Origin: Tissierellaceae bacterium
Lineage (GTDB): Bacteria; Bacillota; Clostridia; Tissierellales; Tissierellaceae
Direction: 5' to 3'
NCBI GenBank assembly: GCA_018434075.1
Contig: JAHDQA010000106.1
Location: forward strand, 1-34,775
DNA length: 34,775 bases
In this document: piece after piece, positions 16,210 through 25,599 of the stretch
How positions within the stretch are numbered: the stretch's first letter is position 1
Layout: each line of letters begins with the position of its first letter
Position numbers and translations under genes: made by a program
Notes under the pieces: model-generated
Database searches by the model: none
What the model was told of the DNA's origin: nothing
The model's input: only the letters and a program-made list of their open reading frames with translations

Positions 16210-17713
16210 CAAGCAAGGGATTGTTGAATTTTCAGAAAAGTTAATAGCATTAGGATGGGAAATAATATCCACAGGTGGAACATATAAAGAACTTAAACAA
16301 GCAAATATACCTGTGACAGAAATAAATGAAATAACAAAATTTCCAGAGATTTTAGATGGAAGAGTAAAAACTTTAAACCCTATCTTACATGGAGGCATAT
16401 TATTCAGGAGAGATAATGAAAAGGACTTAGAAACAGTAAATAAATATGGATTATGTGAAATAGATATGGTAGTCAATAATTTCTATCCATTTGAAGAAAC
16501 CATAAAAAAAGATGGGATAACTGAAGAACAAGTCATTGAAAACATAGACATAGGCGGACCTTCAATGCTTAGGGCTGCAAGTAAGAACTTTAAATTTGTA
16601 ACTGTCATATTTGACAACGAAGACTATGATACTGTTATTGATGAGATAGTAAGATTTGGGGACACGACATTAGAGACTAGAAAAATACTTGCAGGGAAAG
16701 CATATTCATACACAGCATATTATGACAGTTTAGTTTCGGATTATTTTAATAGCACAAATTCTGTATTATTTCCTAAACATCTCACAATGGGCTATAAGAA
16801 AAATAGCGATCTTCGATATGGTGAAAATCCACATCAGAAAGCAGCATTATATGAGAAAAACATGCAAAATACACCGAATATAGTCAATGCTAAGAAGCTT
16901 CATGGCAAAGAGTTATCATATAACAACATTTTTGATGCGAATGCTTTATTAGAATTATTAACTGAATTTGATGAACCAACAGCTGTAGCAATAAAACATG
17001 GCAATCCTTGTGGAATAAGTTCGTCACATGACATCTATACTTCTTATTTAAATGCATACAATGCTGACACTGATTCCATATTTGGTGGCATAGTAGGATT
17101 AAATAGAGAGATTGATGAAAAATTAGCTAATAAATTATCTGAGATATTTTTGGAAATAATACTCGCACCTTCATTTACTCCAAAAGCACTTGAGATATTA
17201 CAAAAAAAGAAAAGCATTAGATTGTTAGAAATTGATAAATTAAATGAATTTCAAAAAGATAATATGACTTTTAAAGCAATAAACGGAGGGCTTTTATTTC
17301 AAGAAAAAGACAATTTACTCTTTAAAGGAGAGTTAGAAGTAGTGAGCAAAAGAAAGCCAACACCAAAGGAAATGGAAGATATGAATTTTGCATGGATAAT
17401 TTCCAAATACATAAATTCAAATGGAGTTGTACTAGCAAAAGACAAGACATCTCTTGGAATTGGACTCGGAGATGTCAATAGATATTTTGCAGTTGAATCT
17501 GCTTTGAAAAAAGCAAAAGGCAATACTGAAAATTCTGTTTTAGCTTCAGATGGATTTTTTCCATTCGACGACTCAATAAAATTGTTAGCTCAACATGGGA
17601 TAACAGCCATAATCGAACCAGGTGGCTCTATTAGGGATAAAGAGGTAATAGAACAAGCTGACAAAAATAATATTGCTTTGGTATTTACAGGTATTAGGCA
17701 TTTTAAACATTAG
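16181..17713 (+). CDS. purH: bifunctional AICAR transformylase / IMP cyclohydrolase
   Basis: Carries out the last two steps to IMP. The protein has 510 residues in two domains. Residues 1 to about 195 are the MGS-like IMP cyclohydrolase domain (Ser-Thr-Gly-Gly-Thr, Asp-Gly-Arg-Val-Lys-Thr-Leu, Asn-Asn-Phe-Tyr-Pro-Phe). The rest is the AICAR transformylase domain, with Leu-Arg-Tyr-Gly-Glu-Asn-Pro-His-Gln, the catalytic Lys-His pair in Lys-His-Gly-Asn-Pro-Cys-Gly, and a C-terminal Pro-Gly-Gly-Ser-Ile-Arg-Asp. Start ATG 16181 has GAGAGGAGG at 16167-16175; the upstream in-frame ATG 16160 would put this site inside the gene and is rejected. Uses 10-formyl-tetrahydrofolate, again linking to fhs. 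Confidence 0.95.
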   Translation: MKRALISVYNKQGIVEFSEKLIALGWEIISTGGTYKELKQANIPVTEINEITKFPEILDGRVKTLNPILHGGILFRRDNEKDLETVNKYGLCEIDMVVNNFYPFEETIKKDGITEEQVIENIDIGGPSMLRAASKNFKFVTVIFDNEDYDTVIDEIVRFGDTTLETRKILAGKAYSYTAYYDSLVSDYFNSTNSVLFPKHLTMGYKKNSDLRYGENPHQKAALYEKNMQNTPNIVNAKKLHGKELSYNNIFDANALLELLTEFDEPTAVAIKHGNPCGISSSHDIYTSYLNAYNADTDSIFGGIVGLNREIDEKLANKLSEIFLEIILAPSFTPKALEILQKKKSIRLLEIDKLNEFQKDNMTFKAINGGLLFQEKDNLLFKGELEVVSKRKPTPKEMEDMNFAWIISKYINSNGVVLAKDKTSLGIGLGDVNRYFAVESALKKAKGNTENSVLASDGFFPFDDSIKLLAQHGITAIIEPGGSIRDKEVIEQADKNNIALVFTGIRHFKH

Positions 17714-17723
17714 GAGGTGTGAG

Positions 17724-18983
17724 ATGAAAGTTTTAGTTGTGGGAAGTGGTGGAAGAGAACATGCAATCGTAAAAAAGCTATCAGAGTCAGAGATGGTTGA
17801 TAAAATTTATTGCGCCCCAGGTAATGGAGGTACTTTAGAGCTTGCCGAAAATGTAGATATAGATTCTTTAGACATAGATAGATTAAAAAAATTTTCCATT
17901 GATAACAATATTGATTTAACAATTGTTGGACCTGAAGATCCACTGGCAAAAGGAATTGTAGATGAGTTTACAAAAGAGAACTTAGTGATTTTTGGACCTG
18001 ATTTTAAATGTGCACAACTTGAAGCAAGCAAAGACTATTGCAAGAAATTTTTAATTGACAATGAGATTCCTACTGCTAAATATAAGACATACTTCAATTA
18101 TGAAGAGGCAGTGGCTGGATTGAATGACTTTTTATTTCCACTTGTAATAAAAGCAGATGGTCTATGCTTGGGGAAAGGCGTAACAATTTGCAATGACAAA
18201 GAAGATGCAATTGAAACTTTAAAGAGCATATTCATTGACAAAATATTTGGTTCACAAGGTGAAAAAGTAATTATAGAAGAATATTTAGATGGAATTGAGG
18301 CATCGCTTATGTGTTTTGTATCTCACAATAAAATATACCCAATGGAGAGTGCAAAAGATTATAAAAAAATTTATGACAATGATTTTGGACCAAATACAGG
18401 AGGGGTTGGAGCTTATTCGCCAAGTCCGCTATTTACAGATGAATTTAAGAAAAAGATAAATGATAATATAATTAGAAAAATTGAAAAAGGCTTCGAAAAG
18501 TATGATTTCGATTATACTGGGATACTGTTTATTGGTTTGATGATTTGCAATTTAAATCCTTATGTGTTGGAATTTAATGTTAGATTTGGAGATCCTGAGA
18601 CAGAGGTGGTATTGCCTAGATTAAAATCAGATTTATTTAAAATAATGATCGATGTAATAGATGGAAAATTAGAAGCTAAATCGCTTGTTTGGAATGAAAG
18701 ACCTTCTGTTGCTGTTGTTCTAACATCTGGAGGTTATCCAAAAGAATACGAAAAAGGATATGAAATAACTGGATTAGAAAAAATAGATAAAGATGTATAT
18801 GTATTTCACAATGGTACTAAGAGAGTAAATGGGAAACTTCTAACAAACGGAGGGAGAGTATTAACTATTGGCTGTGTTGACGATATGAACAAAGCAATCG
18901 AGAAAGTTTATGAAGAGATTAAAAAAATAAATTTTCATAAAATGCAATTTCGAAAGGACATAGGAAGAACTTTCTTTTTGTAA
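17724..18983 (+). CDS. purD: phosphoribosylamine--glycine ligase (GAR synthetase)
   Basis: ATP-grasp ligase joining the unstable PurF product phosphoribosylamine with glycine. The protein has 419 residues. Features in order: N-terminal Gly-Ser-Gly-Gly-Arg-Glu-His (7-13), the Gly-Pro-Glu-Asp-Pro-Leu segment, the ATP-grasp Lys-Ala-Asp-Gly-Leu-Cys-Leu-Gly-Lys-Gly-Val loop, Asn-Thr-Gly-Gly-Val-Gly-Ala-Tyr-Ser-Pro, and the metal-binding Glu-Phe-Asn-Val-Arg-Phe-Gly-Asp-Pro-Glu. Start ATG 17724 with AGGAGGTG at 17712-17719; an in-frame TTG at 17673 inside purH is rejected. It is the last purine gene of the operon; no clear terminator follows, so fhs may also receive read-through. Confidence 0.95.
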   Translation: MKVLVVGSGGREHAIVKKLSESEMVDKIYCAPGNGGTLELAENVDIDSLDIDRLKKFSIDNNIDLTIVGPEDPLAKGIVDEFTKENLVIFGPDFKCAQLEASKDYCKKFLIDNEIPTAKYKTYFNYEEAVAGLNDFLFPLVIKADGLCLGKGVTICNDKEDAIETLKSIFIDKIFGSQGEKVIIEEYLDGIEASLMCFVSHNKIYPMESAKDYKKIYDNDFGPNTGGVGAYSPSPLFTDEFKKKINDNIIRKIEKGFEKYDFDYTGILFIGLMICNLNPYVLEFNVRFGDPETEVVLPRLKSDLFKIMIDVIDGKLEAKSLVWNERPSVAVVLTSGGYPKEYEKGYEITGLEKIDKDVYVFHNGTKRVNGKLLTNGGRVLTIGCVDDMNKAIEKVYEEIKKINFHKMQFRKDIGRTFFL

Positions 18984-18993
18984 ATAATCTATA

Positions 18994-19023
18994 TTACTAA
19001 ATATTTTTTAATTATGATATACT
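18994..19023 (+). promoter_or_regulatory. candidate extended -10 promoter for fhs
   Basis: TGATATACT (19015-19023) is an extended -10 box, with a weak TTACTA (18994-18999) 18 bases before TATACT. A second TATAAT occurs at 19034-19039 without a good -35. This would give fhs expression independent of the riboswitch-controlled operon. Confidence 0.45.
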
Positions 19024-19066
19024 AATCTTAAGTTATAATTATAGCTGATTTTAAGGAGGAGATAGC

Positions 19067-20737
19067 TTGAAAACAGATGTCCAAATAGCTCAAGAGGCTA
19101 AAATGTTACCAATTAAAGATATAGCTGAAGGATTGGGTATATCTGAAGATGAAATAATCAATTACGGTAAGTACAAAGCTAAGATTTCGCTAGATGTTTA
19201 CAAGAAACTGAAAGATAAGAAGGACGGAAAACTAATATTAGTAACAGCTATTAATCCAACTCCTGCAGGGGAAGGTAAAACTACAACCAACATTGGTTTG
19301 TCAATGGCTTTAAACAAAATCGGGAAAACCTCTATTTCTACTTTAAGAGAACCATCTCTTGGGCCTAGCTTTGGAGTAAAGGGTGGAGCAGCTGGTGGAG
19401 GATATTCGCAAGTAGTTCCAATGGAAGATATAAATCTTCATTTTACTGGAGATTTTCATGCTATAACATCTGCTCACAATTTGATTTCAGCACTTCTTGA
19501 CAACCACATACAACAGGGCAATGAATTAGGCATAGATCCAAGAAGAGTTGTGTGGAAAAGGGTAATGGATATGAATGATAGAGCTTTAAGACATATTGTG
19601 ATTGGATTAGGTGGAAAGCCTAATGGCATGCCTAGAGAAGATGGGTTTGACATAACAGTTGCATCCGAGATTATGGCTATTTTCTGCCTTTCTGAGAGCT
19701 TAGAAGACTTAAAAGAAAGAGTATCAAACATGATTGTTGCATATAAATTTGACGGTTCCCCAGTGTTTGTCAAAGATTTAAAAGCACAAGGATCAGTAGC
19801 ACTTTTGATGAAAGATGCAGTAGCACCTAACTTAGTACAGACACTAGAAAACACTCCTGCTATAATTCATGGTGGGCCTTTTGCGAATATAGCACATGGA
19901 AGCAATTCAATATTAGCAACCAAATTGGCTTTAAAACTTTGTGAATACACAGTTACAGAAGCAGGTTTTGGTGCAGATTTAGGAGCTGAAAAGTTTTTTG
20001 ACATCACATCCAGGTATGGTGGGTTCAAACCAGATGCAGCAGTTATAGTAGCAACAGTAAGAGCTTTGAAACATCACGGAGGAGCTAAAAAAGATGAATA
20101 TGGATTAGAAAACTTTGATTATTTAAGCAAGGGCTTTGAAAACCTTGAAAAACATATAGAGAATTTGAAAAAGTTCGGAGTGCCTGCTATTGTTGCCTTA
20201 AACAAATTCCCAACAGACACAAAAGCAGAACTTGATTTTGTAATAAATAGATGCAATGAATTGGGAGCAGAAGCAGTATTATCTGAAGTATGGGCCAAAG
20301 GTGGAGAAGGCGGAATAGACTTAGCAAAGAAAGTTGTTGAAGTTGTTGAGAAGAATGAAGCAGATTTTAGATTTTTATATGATGTAGAAGAAAATATCAA
20401 ACAAAAAATCGAAAAGATAGCTCTAGAAGTGTATGGGGCAGATGGTGTGGAATTTAGCTCCCAAGCTTTAAAACAAATTAAAGACATAGAAAAGCTAGGA
20501 TTGGATAAGATGCCAATTTGTATGGCCAAAACCCAATATTCTCTATCCGACGATCCTAATCTATTGGGTAGACCAAAGAATTTTAAAATTACAGTAAAAG
20601 AGATAAAGATATCCAATGGAGCTAAATTTTTAGTTGCTTTGACTGGCGATATAATGACTATGCCAGGTTTGCCAAAAGTACCAGCGGCAAATAGCATTGA
20701 CATATTGGAAAATGGGGAAATAGTAGGATTATTTTAA
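19067..20737 (+). CDS. fhs: formate--tetrahydrofolate ligase
   Basis: ATP-dependent synthesis of 10-formyl-tetrahydrofolate from formate; 556 residues, the family length. A P-loop Thr-Pro-Ala-Gly-Glu-Gly-Lys-Thr-Thr occupies 65-73. Other family blocks include Gly-Gly-Ala-Ala-Gly-Gly-Gly-Tyr and [10 protein letters not shown]. Starts at TTG 19067 with AAGGAGGA at 19053-19060. Placement 83 bases after purD makes sense because PurN and PurH both consume its product; anaerobes also use this enzyme in one-carbon metabolism (Wood-Ljungdahl or glycine and purine fermentation). I see no damaged motif. A compact terminator overlaps the stop codon. Confidence 0.96.
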   Translation: MKTDVQIAQEAKMLPIKDIAEGLGISEDEIINYGKYKAKISLDVYKKLKDKKDGKLILVTAINPTPAGEGKTTTNIGLSMALNKIGKTSISTLREPSLGPSFGVKGGAAGGGYSQVVPMEDINLHFTGDFHAITSAHNLISALLDNHIQQGNELGIDPRRVVWKRVMDMNDRALRHIVIGLGGKPNGMPREDGFDITVASEIMAIFCLSESLEDLKERVSNMIVAYKFDGSPVFVKDLKAQGSVALLMKDAVAPNLVQTLENTPAIIHGGPFANIAHGSNSILATKLALKLCEYTVTEAGFGADLGAEKFFDITSRYGGFKPDAAVIVATVRALKHHGGAKKDEYGLENFDYLSKGFENLEKHIENLKKFGVPAIVALNKFPTDTKAELDFVINRCNELGAEAVLSEVWAKGGEGGIDLAKKVVEVVEKNEADFRFLYDVEENIKQKIEKIALEVYGADGVEFSSQALKQIKDIEKLGLDKMPICMAKTQYSLSDDPNLLGRPKNFKITVKEIKISNGAKFLVALTGDIMTMPGLPKVPAANSIDILENGEIVGLF

Positions 20738-20763
20738 AGCTGGATTTTTTCCAGCTTTTTATT
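20736..20763 (+). terminator. intrinsic terminator after fhs
   Basis: AAAGCTGG (20736-20743) pairs with CCAGCTTT (20751-20758) around loop ATTTTTT, followed by a short T-run. The left arm begins within the fhs stop codon. Confidence 0.85.
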
Positions 20764-20790
20764 TACTTTTATACTTTTATACTGTAATAT
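20762..20790 (+). promoter_or_regulatory. possible promoter of yerC
   Basis: TTTACT (20762-20767), 17 bases and TAATAT (20785-20790) in an otherwise AT-only stretch right after the fhs terminator. The low complexity makes chance matches likely. Confidence 0.35.
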
Positions 20791-20824
20791 ATATATAGAT
20801 TAATAAATAAAAGGAGGACAAGAA

Positions 20825-21133
20825 ATGGCATATAATTCAAAGATAAAAAGCAAACAAGCAGATGAGCTATTCAAAGCTATTCTTTTGCTAGAAGATTTAG
20901 ATGAGTGTTACAGATTTTTTGAGGATATCTGCACAATAAAAGAAATACAAGCGATTGCTCAAAGATTTGAAGTAGCTAAGTTGCTATTAGCTAAAAAGAC
21001 ATATAATGAGATAGAGGAAGAAACAGGAGCTTCAACAGCAACGATAAGCAGAATAAATCGATCGTTGAACTACGGTGCAGACGGCTATAAGATTGTATTT
21101 GAGAGAATGGGGCTTATAGACAGCCAAAAGTAA
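20825..21133 (+). CDS. yerC: YerC/YecD family TrpR-like DNA-binding protein
   Basis: All-helical protein of 102 residues of the TrpR superfamily. The pattern Asp-Glu-Leu-Phe-Lys-Ala-Ile-Leu-Leu-Leu-Glu near the N-terminus, Ala-Gln-Arg-Phe-Glu-Val-Ala in the middle, and a helix-turn-helix containing Thr-Gly-Ala-Ser-Thr-Ala-Thr-Ile-Ser-Arg match YerC. Tryptophan-ligand function is not conserved in the family and the role is poorly known; it is a candidate regulator. RBS AAAGGAGG at 20810-20817. It sits between the purine genes and pcrA-ligA, as yerC does in B. subtilis, which supports orthology. Confidence 0.9.
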   Translation: MAYNSKIKSKQADELFKAILLLEDLDECYRFFEDICTIKEIQAIAQRFEVAKLLLAKKTYNEIEEETGASTATISRINRSLNYGADGYKIVFERMGLIDSQK

Positions 21134-21172
21134 TATTTAGTTATTCTCAATTTAATATGGAATAAAAGAATC

Positions 21173-21313
21173 AAAAATTATTGTGTCAAAATAATTTTTG
21201 TATTCATACAATATTTCTTTAGATTGGATTGTAAAGCCTGCACAATAAAGTTTTGTATATTTGATTAAATTTGATGATAAATGGCCTCTTATCAAATGAG
21301 GCCTATTATTTTT
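21173..21313 (+). terminator. two terminator-like hairpins after yerC in a 407-base intergenic region
   Basis: The gap 21134-21540 holds no credible gene. AAAAATTATT (21173-21182) pairs with AATAATTTTT (21190-21199), an AT-only and weak hairpin. GGCCTC (21283-21288) pairs with GAGGCC (21298-21303), followed by TATTATTTTT, a better terminator 150 bases after the yerC stop. The sequence between them could be a long 3' UTR or a small RNA; no strong promoter is visible there. Beyond 21313 the region holds a palindrome (21339-21355) and the promoter of the next gene. Confidence 0.6.
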
Positions 21314-21338
21314 GAACTACTTTGCCACTCTAATACAT

Positions 21339-21355
21339 TGTTGTTAATTACAACA
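21339..21355. promoter_or_regulatory. 17-base palindrome upstream of the glutamine-synthetase-family gene
   Basis: TGTTGT (21339-21344) and ACAACA (21350-21355) flank TAATT. The TGT...ACA frame of 17 bases has the overall size of GlnR/TnrA boxes (TGTNA-N7-TNACA), but G and C stand where A and T are expected. It lies about 125 bases before the -35 box. A regulator cannot be named. Confidence 0.25.
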
Positions 21356-21480
21356 GATATTTTGTCTTTAGTCATTCTTATATAAAATTCTATTCCAAAG
21401 TTATGTTCTGCAATAAAATTTTGTGCTAAATTTTACCCATAAATATAATTTTAAACTGAAGCCATATCAATTCTAATCAT

Positions 21481-21509
21481 TTGACAACACAATCATGCCG
21501 TAATAAAAT
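21481..21509 (+). promoter_or_regulatory. promoter of the glutamine-synthetase-like / glycan operon
   Basis: Perfect TTGACA (21481-21486), 17-base spacer and TAAAAT (21504-21509). The transcript would start about 25 bases before the ATG and probably runs through five genes to the terminator at 29310. Confidence 0.7.
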
Positions 21510-21540
21510 TAAAAAATGATTTATTAAAGGAGCTGATTTA

Positions 21541-23442
21541 ATGAATAAGGATATTTGTTATTGTATAAAGCCTGAAAAACATAATAAAAAAGATTTGATT
21601 AAGATAATTAAGGAAAATCCTCAGATCAAATTTGTCTCATTGGCAGGAGTGGATTTGATTGGACATGAAACTGATGAAAAAATACCCATCAATTTGTTTA
21701 TAGAAAACATTGATGATTTTTTAGAAAAAACAGCTGCACAAACTGATGGATCCTCAGTTTATCTTCCAAATATTGCAACATTAAACGATGCTAAACTTGA
21801 CATGAAAGTAGATTTGAATGTAAATTGGTTTGTTGACTACAATTACGATAATTTTGATGAGGAGCTCGAGTTGCCAATTGGAACACTGAAAATCCCTGTA
21901 TTTTTACTGCATGATAACATTGCAGTTGACTCAAGATATATACTAAAACAAGCAACATCTTTTTTCGAGTCTGAAATATTAAATATAATTAAAAACTCAT
22001 CTGAGTACTTTGATGAATTAGGCATCAATTTTGATGAAATTGAAAAAATTAAAATAACATCTGCTACTGAGCTTGAATTTTGGGTAAAGACTCCAGAGTA
22101 CGAAAGGGAATTGGAAGAACTTGCTAGTTCTCAAGAGCTGCATGAACAATATTGGGCAAAGACAAGAGCAGAGGTTAGAACTGCCCTTGAAAATACTTTG
22201 TTGGAAATGGAGAAATATGGCTTCAATCCCGAAATGGGACATAAAGAAGTTGGTGGCGTAAAAGCAAAACTAAATCAAGACGGTTCATTATCTGGGATAA
22301 TGGAGCAATTAGAGATTGATTGGAAATACGATGATGCACTTCAAACTGCCGACAATGAAATGTTCATAAAAAACATAATAAGAGAGGTATTCAGACAAAA
22401 TGGAATGGATGTAACTTTTCTAGCAAAACCGATCCAAGGGGTAGCAGGCAGTGGAGAACACACTCACTTTGGAGTTGTAGCAAAATTTAAAAATGGAAAA
22501 AGTGTAAACTTGTTTTCCCCATTAAAAAAACATTTTTTAAGTAAAATTGGGTATGGAGCACTTATGGGTGTATTAAAAAATTATGAAATAATCAATCCAT
22601 TTATAACTTCTTCAAATGAAGCTTTTAAAAGGCTGAAAAAGGGATTTGAAGCACCTATTTGCATAGCTACATCTTTGGGAAAAGACTTTGACACACCATC
22701 AAGAAATAGAACGATATTAATTGGTTTGATTAGAGATAATGAAAACCCATTAGCCACTCATTTTGAATTAAGGAGCCCAAATCCGCATACAAACACATAT
22801 CTATGCATAGCCAGCGTATTGATGAGTATGCTTGATGGAATAAGGTATACCCTTATTAATGCCATTGATGAAGATGATTTATTAAGAGAAATATCCAAAG
22901 AATATGGCGAAGAAAGTATTTATTTAGAGAAATTCAGGGTATATAGAACAGAAAACAACATATTTGATGATTATTCAGATGATGAAAGAGAGAAAATGTT
23001 TGGCAAAGTGCCATCAAATGTTTTTGAAAATGTTAAGTTTTTTGACGAGCAAAAAGAAAAATTGAAAGTTTTATATGAAGGAGAAGTTTTTACCACTGAA
23101 ATCATTGAGAGTTACAGGATAGCTATTATTGATAAATGGCTGACTGAAATTGAATATAGAATCATACCTAATTTTATTAGAGAAATCAGAAGCTTCAAAA
23201 TGTTGCACAACATATCTACATCAAACGAATTAGATATTGTAAACTGGGTAGAAATAGAACATCTTAAAAATGAATTGATGAAAGACAGTCTAAATAAGAA
23301 GAGCTTATTCACTCAAATCAGAGAAGCAATCGCTGACAGAAATTTAGAATTGGTTTCAGAACTGCAAAAGGAAATATATCAAACAATGGAGAAATTAGAA
23401 GAACTTTATGCTAAGTACAAGATGAACTTACTAGATATTTAA
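21541..23442 (+). CDS. glutamine synthetase family protein with insertion and C-terminal extension
   Basis: A 633-residue ATP-dependent ammonia or amine ligase of the GS superfamily. An N-terminal beta-grasp part (about 20-110) holds Asp-Gly-Ser-Ser. The catalytic part keeps metal-ligand blocks: Thr-Glu-Leu-Glu-Phe-Trp, His-Lys-Glu-Val, Glu-Gln-Leu-Glu-Ile-Asp, Gly-Ser-Gly-Glu-His-Thr-His, Arg-Asn-Arg-Thr and Glu-Leu-Arg-Ser-Pro-Asn-Pro. About 18 residues are inserted between the two glutamates of the His-His-Glu-Val ... Gln-His-Glu region of GS-I. Some 150 helical, Glu/Lys-rich residues follow the catalytic part, a region absent from GS-I (about 445 residues). The active site looks competent, so it may make glutamine or a gamma-glutamyl amide. 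I recall similar long forms in other clostridia. RBS AAAGGAG at 21526-21532. Only 28 bases separate it from the glycosidase-like gene. Confidence 0.85.
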   Translation: MNKDICYCIKPEKHNKKDLIKIIKENPQIKFVSLAGVDLIGHETDEKIPINLFIENIDDFLEKTAAQTDGSSVYLPNIATLNDAKLDMKVDLNVNWFVDYNYDNFDEELELPIGTLKIPVFLLHDNIAVDSRYILKQATSFFESEILNIIKNSSEYFDELGINFDEIEKIKITSATELEFWVKTPEYERELEELASSQELHEQYWAKTRAEVRTALENTLLEMEKYGFNPEMGHKEVGGVKAKLNQDGSLSGIMEQLEIDWKYDDALQTADNEMFIKNIIREVFRQNGMDVTFLAKPIQGVAGSGEHTHFGVVAKFKNGKSVNLFSPLKKHFLSKIGYGALMGVLKNYEIINPFITSSNEAFKRLKKGFEAPICIATSLGKDFDTPSRNRTILIGLIRDNENPLATHFELRSPNPHTNTYLCIASVLMSMLDGIRYTLINAIDEDDLLREISKEYGEESIYLEKFRVYRTENNIFDDYSDDEREKMFGKVPSNVFENVKFFDEQKEKLKVLYEGEVFTTEIIESYRIAIIDKWLTEIEYRIIPNFIREIRSFKMLHNISTSNELDIVNWVEIEHLKNELMKDSLNKKSLFTQIREAIADRNLELVSELQKEIYQTMEKLEELYAKYKMNLLDI

Positions 23443-23470
23443 TGCTTTTAATCTATATTTGGAGGTAAAC

Positions 23471-25594
23471 ATGAAAAGATATTTTACTGTAGTAATAATT
23501 ATTCTGATATTAATTTATCCTATGTACCTTTTAATTGATCATTACAGTTATATCTCAAAGAGCTATGAGCAGGATGGGATCAGATTTGCCTCCAAAGTAG
23601 ATGACAAGTATTTCTATTTTTACGATAACGATGAATTTAACAAGATATTTATAAAGGGAGTTAATATAGGAGCTACTAAACCTGGCTATTATCCAGGCGA
23701 ATTTGGTATCACAAAAGATGACTACACAAAATGGTTTTATGATATTTCAGAGATGAATGCAAATACTATAAGAGTGTACACAATAATGAAACCAGAGTTT
23801 TATGATGCTCTTTTGGAGTTTAATAAAAAAAGTGAAAAGCCATTATATTTAATTCATGGCCTTTGGATAAATGAAGAAGATATTAATACTTACATGGATG
23901 CTTTCAATCCAAAGATAAAAGATGAAACTATAAACGAAGCTCGATCATTAATTGATGTGATTCACGGAAATGCCAATCTACCCGAACAAAAGGGCAAGGC
24001 GACTGGAGTTTACACTAGTGACATATCAAACTATGTAATAGGCTTTATATTGGGAATTGAATGGGATCCCTATTTTGTAATTAATACAAATGAAAAGAAT
24101 TCTATGACATATTATTACTCTGGGGATTATTTGTATACTGAAGACGCTTCCCCGTTTGAGACATTTTTATGCGAACTTGCTGATAAAACAATCGCATATG
24201 AAACTGATAATTATAAAAGGCAAAGGCCAATAGCCATATCAAATTGGCCTACTACAGACCCATTAAATCATCCCAACGAGCCGCTTGAAACAGAAGATAT
24301 GGTCAGTGTAAATGTAGAACACATAAAATGGAAAGATACTTTTCTACCGGGCATGTTTGCATCTTATCACATTTATCCATATTATCCTGACTTTATGAAT
24401 TACCAGCATGAATATGCTAATTATGTGGATGAAAATGGCAAAATAAATCCGTACCGAGCATATTTGGAAGATTTAATTAAAATACACACTATGCCAGTTG
24501 TAGTCGCAGAATTTGGAATTCCAAGCTCAAGAGGGATGGCGCATGTGAACATTCACAATGGATACAATCAAGGCTTTGTTGAAGAATCAAAGCAGGGAGA
24601 ATACTTAGTGAATATGCTAAATGATATTCATCATGCAGGATATGTGGGAGCGCTTATCTTTGCATGGCAGGATGAGTGGTTTAAGAGGACTTGGAACACT
24701 ATGGATTTTGACAATCCTGATAGAAGGGCATATTGGTCAAATGTTCAAACGAATGAGCAGATGTTTGGGCTTTTATCCTTTGATCCAGGGACAAAAGACA
24801 GCATCAAATACAATGATGGCGATTTGAGCGACTGGGAAAAAGAACTATCAAATGGGGATAGTGAATTATCGTATTCAATTGATAGTGATGAAAGATATAT
24901 ATATTTAAAAATAATCAAGAAAAATTTCGATCAATATAAAGACAAGCTTTTTATAGCTGTGGACACTATAAAGAATCAAGGCAATTTAAATGCAACAGAT
25001 TTAAACTTAAAACTAGATTTATACGCAGATTTTCTAATAATAATCGATGGGAAGGAAAACTCAAGGGTTTTAGTAGATTCTTATTATGATCCTTATTATT
25101 ACCTTTATGCATATAAACTAGGATTTGAAGAAAGAAACATCGTATATGAGAACAAAAACAATGGAATTTTCAATAAAATTTATCTCCCGCTGAATAGACC
25201 ACTGTATTTACCTGAGGATGATATATATTTGCCAATGCAAAAATATGAAACAGGCAAATTAAAATATGGGATTGGCAACCCTACTAATTCAGAATTTGAT
25301 TCATTGTCTGACTTCTATATAAATGGAGATATTATAGAATTGAGAATACCTTGGATGCTTTTTAATTTCATGGACCCTTCAAATAAGGAAATTATATCCG
25401 ATATGTATAAAAATGATATAAAAGGAACGACCATAGATGATATTACATTCCAATTCATTTCAAGGAACGAGATCGAAGATAAAAAGACAAATATAATTGT
25501 CTATAATTATAGCAAATGGGACATGCCCACCTATCATGAGAGATTAAAAAAGTCATATTATATTGTTCAAAAAGCTTTGAAAGAACTGGAGTGA
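23471..25594 (+). CDS. membrane-anchored glycoside-hydrolase-like protein (TIM-barrel, clan GH-A type)
   Basis: A 707-residue protein with an N-terminal uncleaved signal anchor (about 3-22, very hydrophobic), so the body faces outside. Residues about 55-440 resemble a clan GH-A (beta/alpha)8 barrel. Gly-Ile-Glu197-Trp-Asp-Pro is a candidate acid/base and Val-Ala-Glu347-Phe-Gly-Ile a candidate nucleophile, about 150 apart as expected for that clan; the assignment is by pattern only. The last about 250 residues look like an all-beta domain (Asp-Gly-Asp-Leu-Ser-Asp-Trp opening), similar in style to family 9-like carbohydrate-binding domains. Start ATG 23471 follows GGAGG at 23461-23465; an upstream TTG at 23459 overlaps that site. 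Likely trims or binds the polysaccharide made by the glycosyltransferase downstream. Confidence 0.7.
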   Translation: MKRYFTVVIIILILIYPMYLLIDHYSYISKSYEQDGIRFASKVDDKYFYFYDNDEFNKIFIKGVNIGATKPGYYPGEFGITKDDYTKWFYDISEMNANTIRVYTIMKPEFYDALLEFNKKSEKPLYLIHGLWINEEDINTYMDAFNPKIKDETINEARSLIDVIHGNANLPEQKGKATGVYTSDISNYVIGFILGIEWDPYFVINTNEKNSMTYYYSGDYLYTEDASPFETFLCELADKTIAYETDNYKRQRPIAISNWPTTDPLNHPNEPLETEDMVSVNVEHIKWKDTFLPGMFASYHIYPYYPDFMNYQHEYANYVDENGKINPYRAYLEDLIKIHTMPVVVAEFGIPSSRGMAHVNIHNGYNQGFVEESKQGEYLVNMLNDIHHAGYVGALIFAWQDEWFKRTWNTMDFDNPDRRAYWSNVQTNEQMFGLLSFDPGTKDSIKYNDGDLSDWEKELSNGDSELSYSIDSDERYIYLKIIKKNFDQYKDKLFIAVDTIKNQGNLNATDLNLKLDLYADFLIIIDGKENSRVLVDSYYDPYYYLYAYKLGFEERNIVYENKNNGIFNKIYLPLNRPLYLPEDDIYLPMQKYETGKLKYGIGNPTNSEFDSLSDFYINGDIIELRIPWMLFNFMDPSNKEIISDMYKNDIKGTTIDDITFQFISRNEIEDKKTNIIVYNYSKWDMPTYHERLKKSYYIVQKALKELE

Positions 25595-25599
25595 AAAAG

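Noticed and set aside
20119..20703. Long antisense open frame of 194 codons within fhs, and similar ones inside purL (11753-12271) and elsewhere
   Set aside because: They lie opposite conserved genes, have no ribosome binding sites or recognisable domains, and follow the codon structure of the sense strand.
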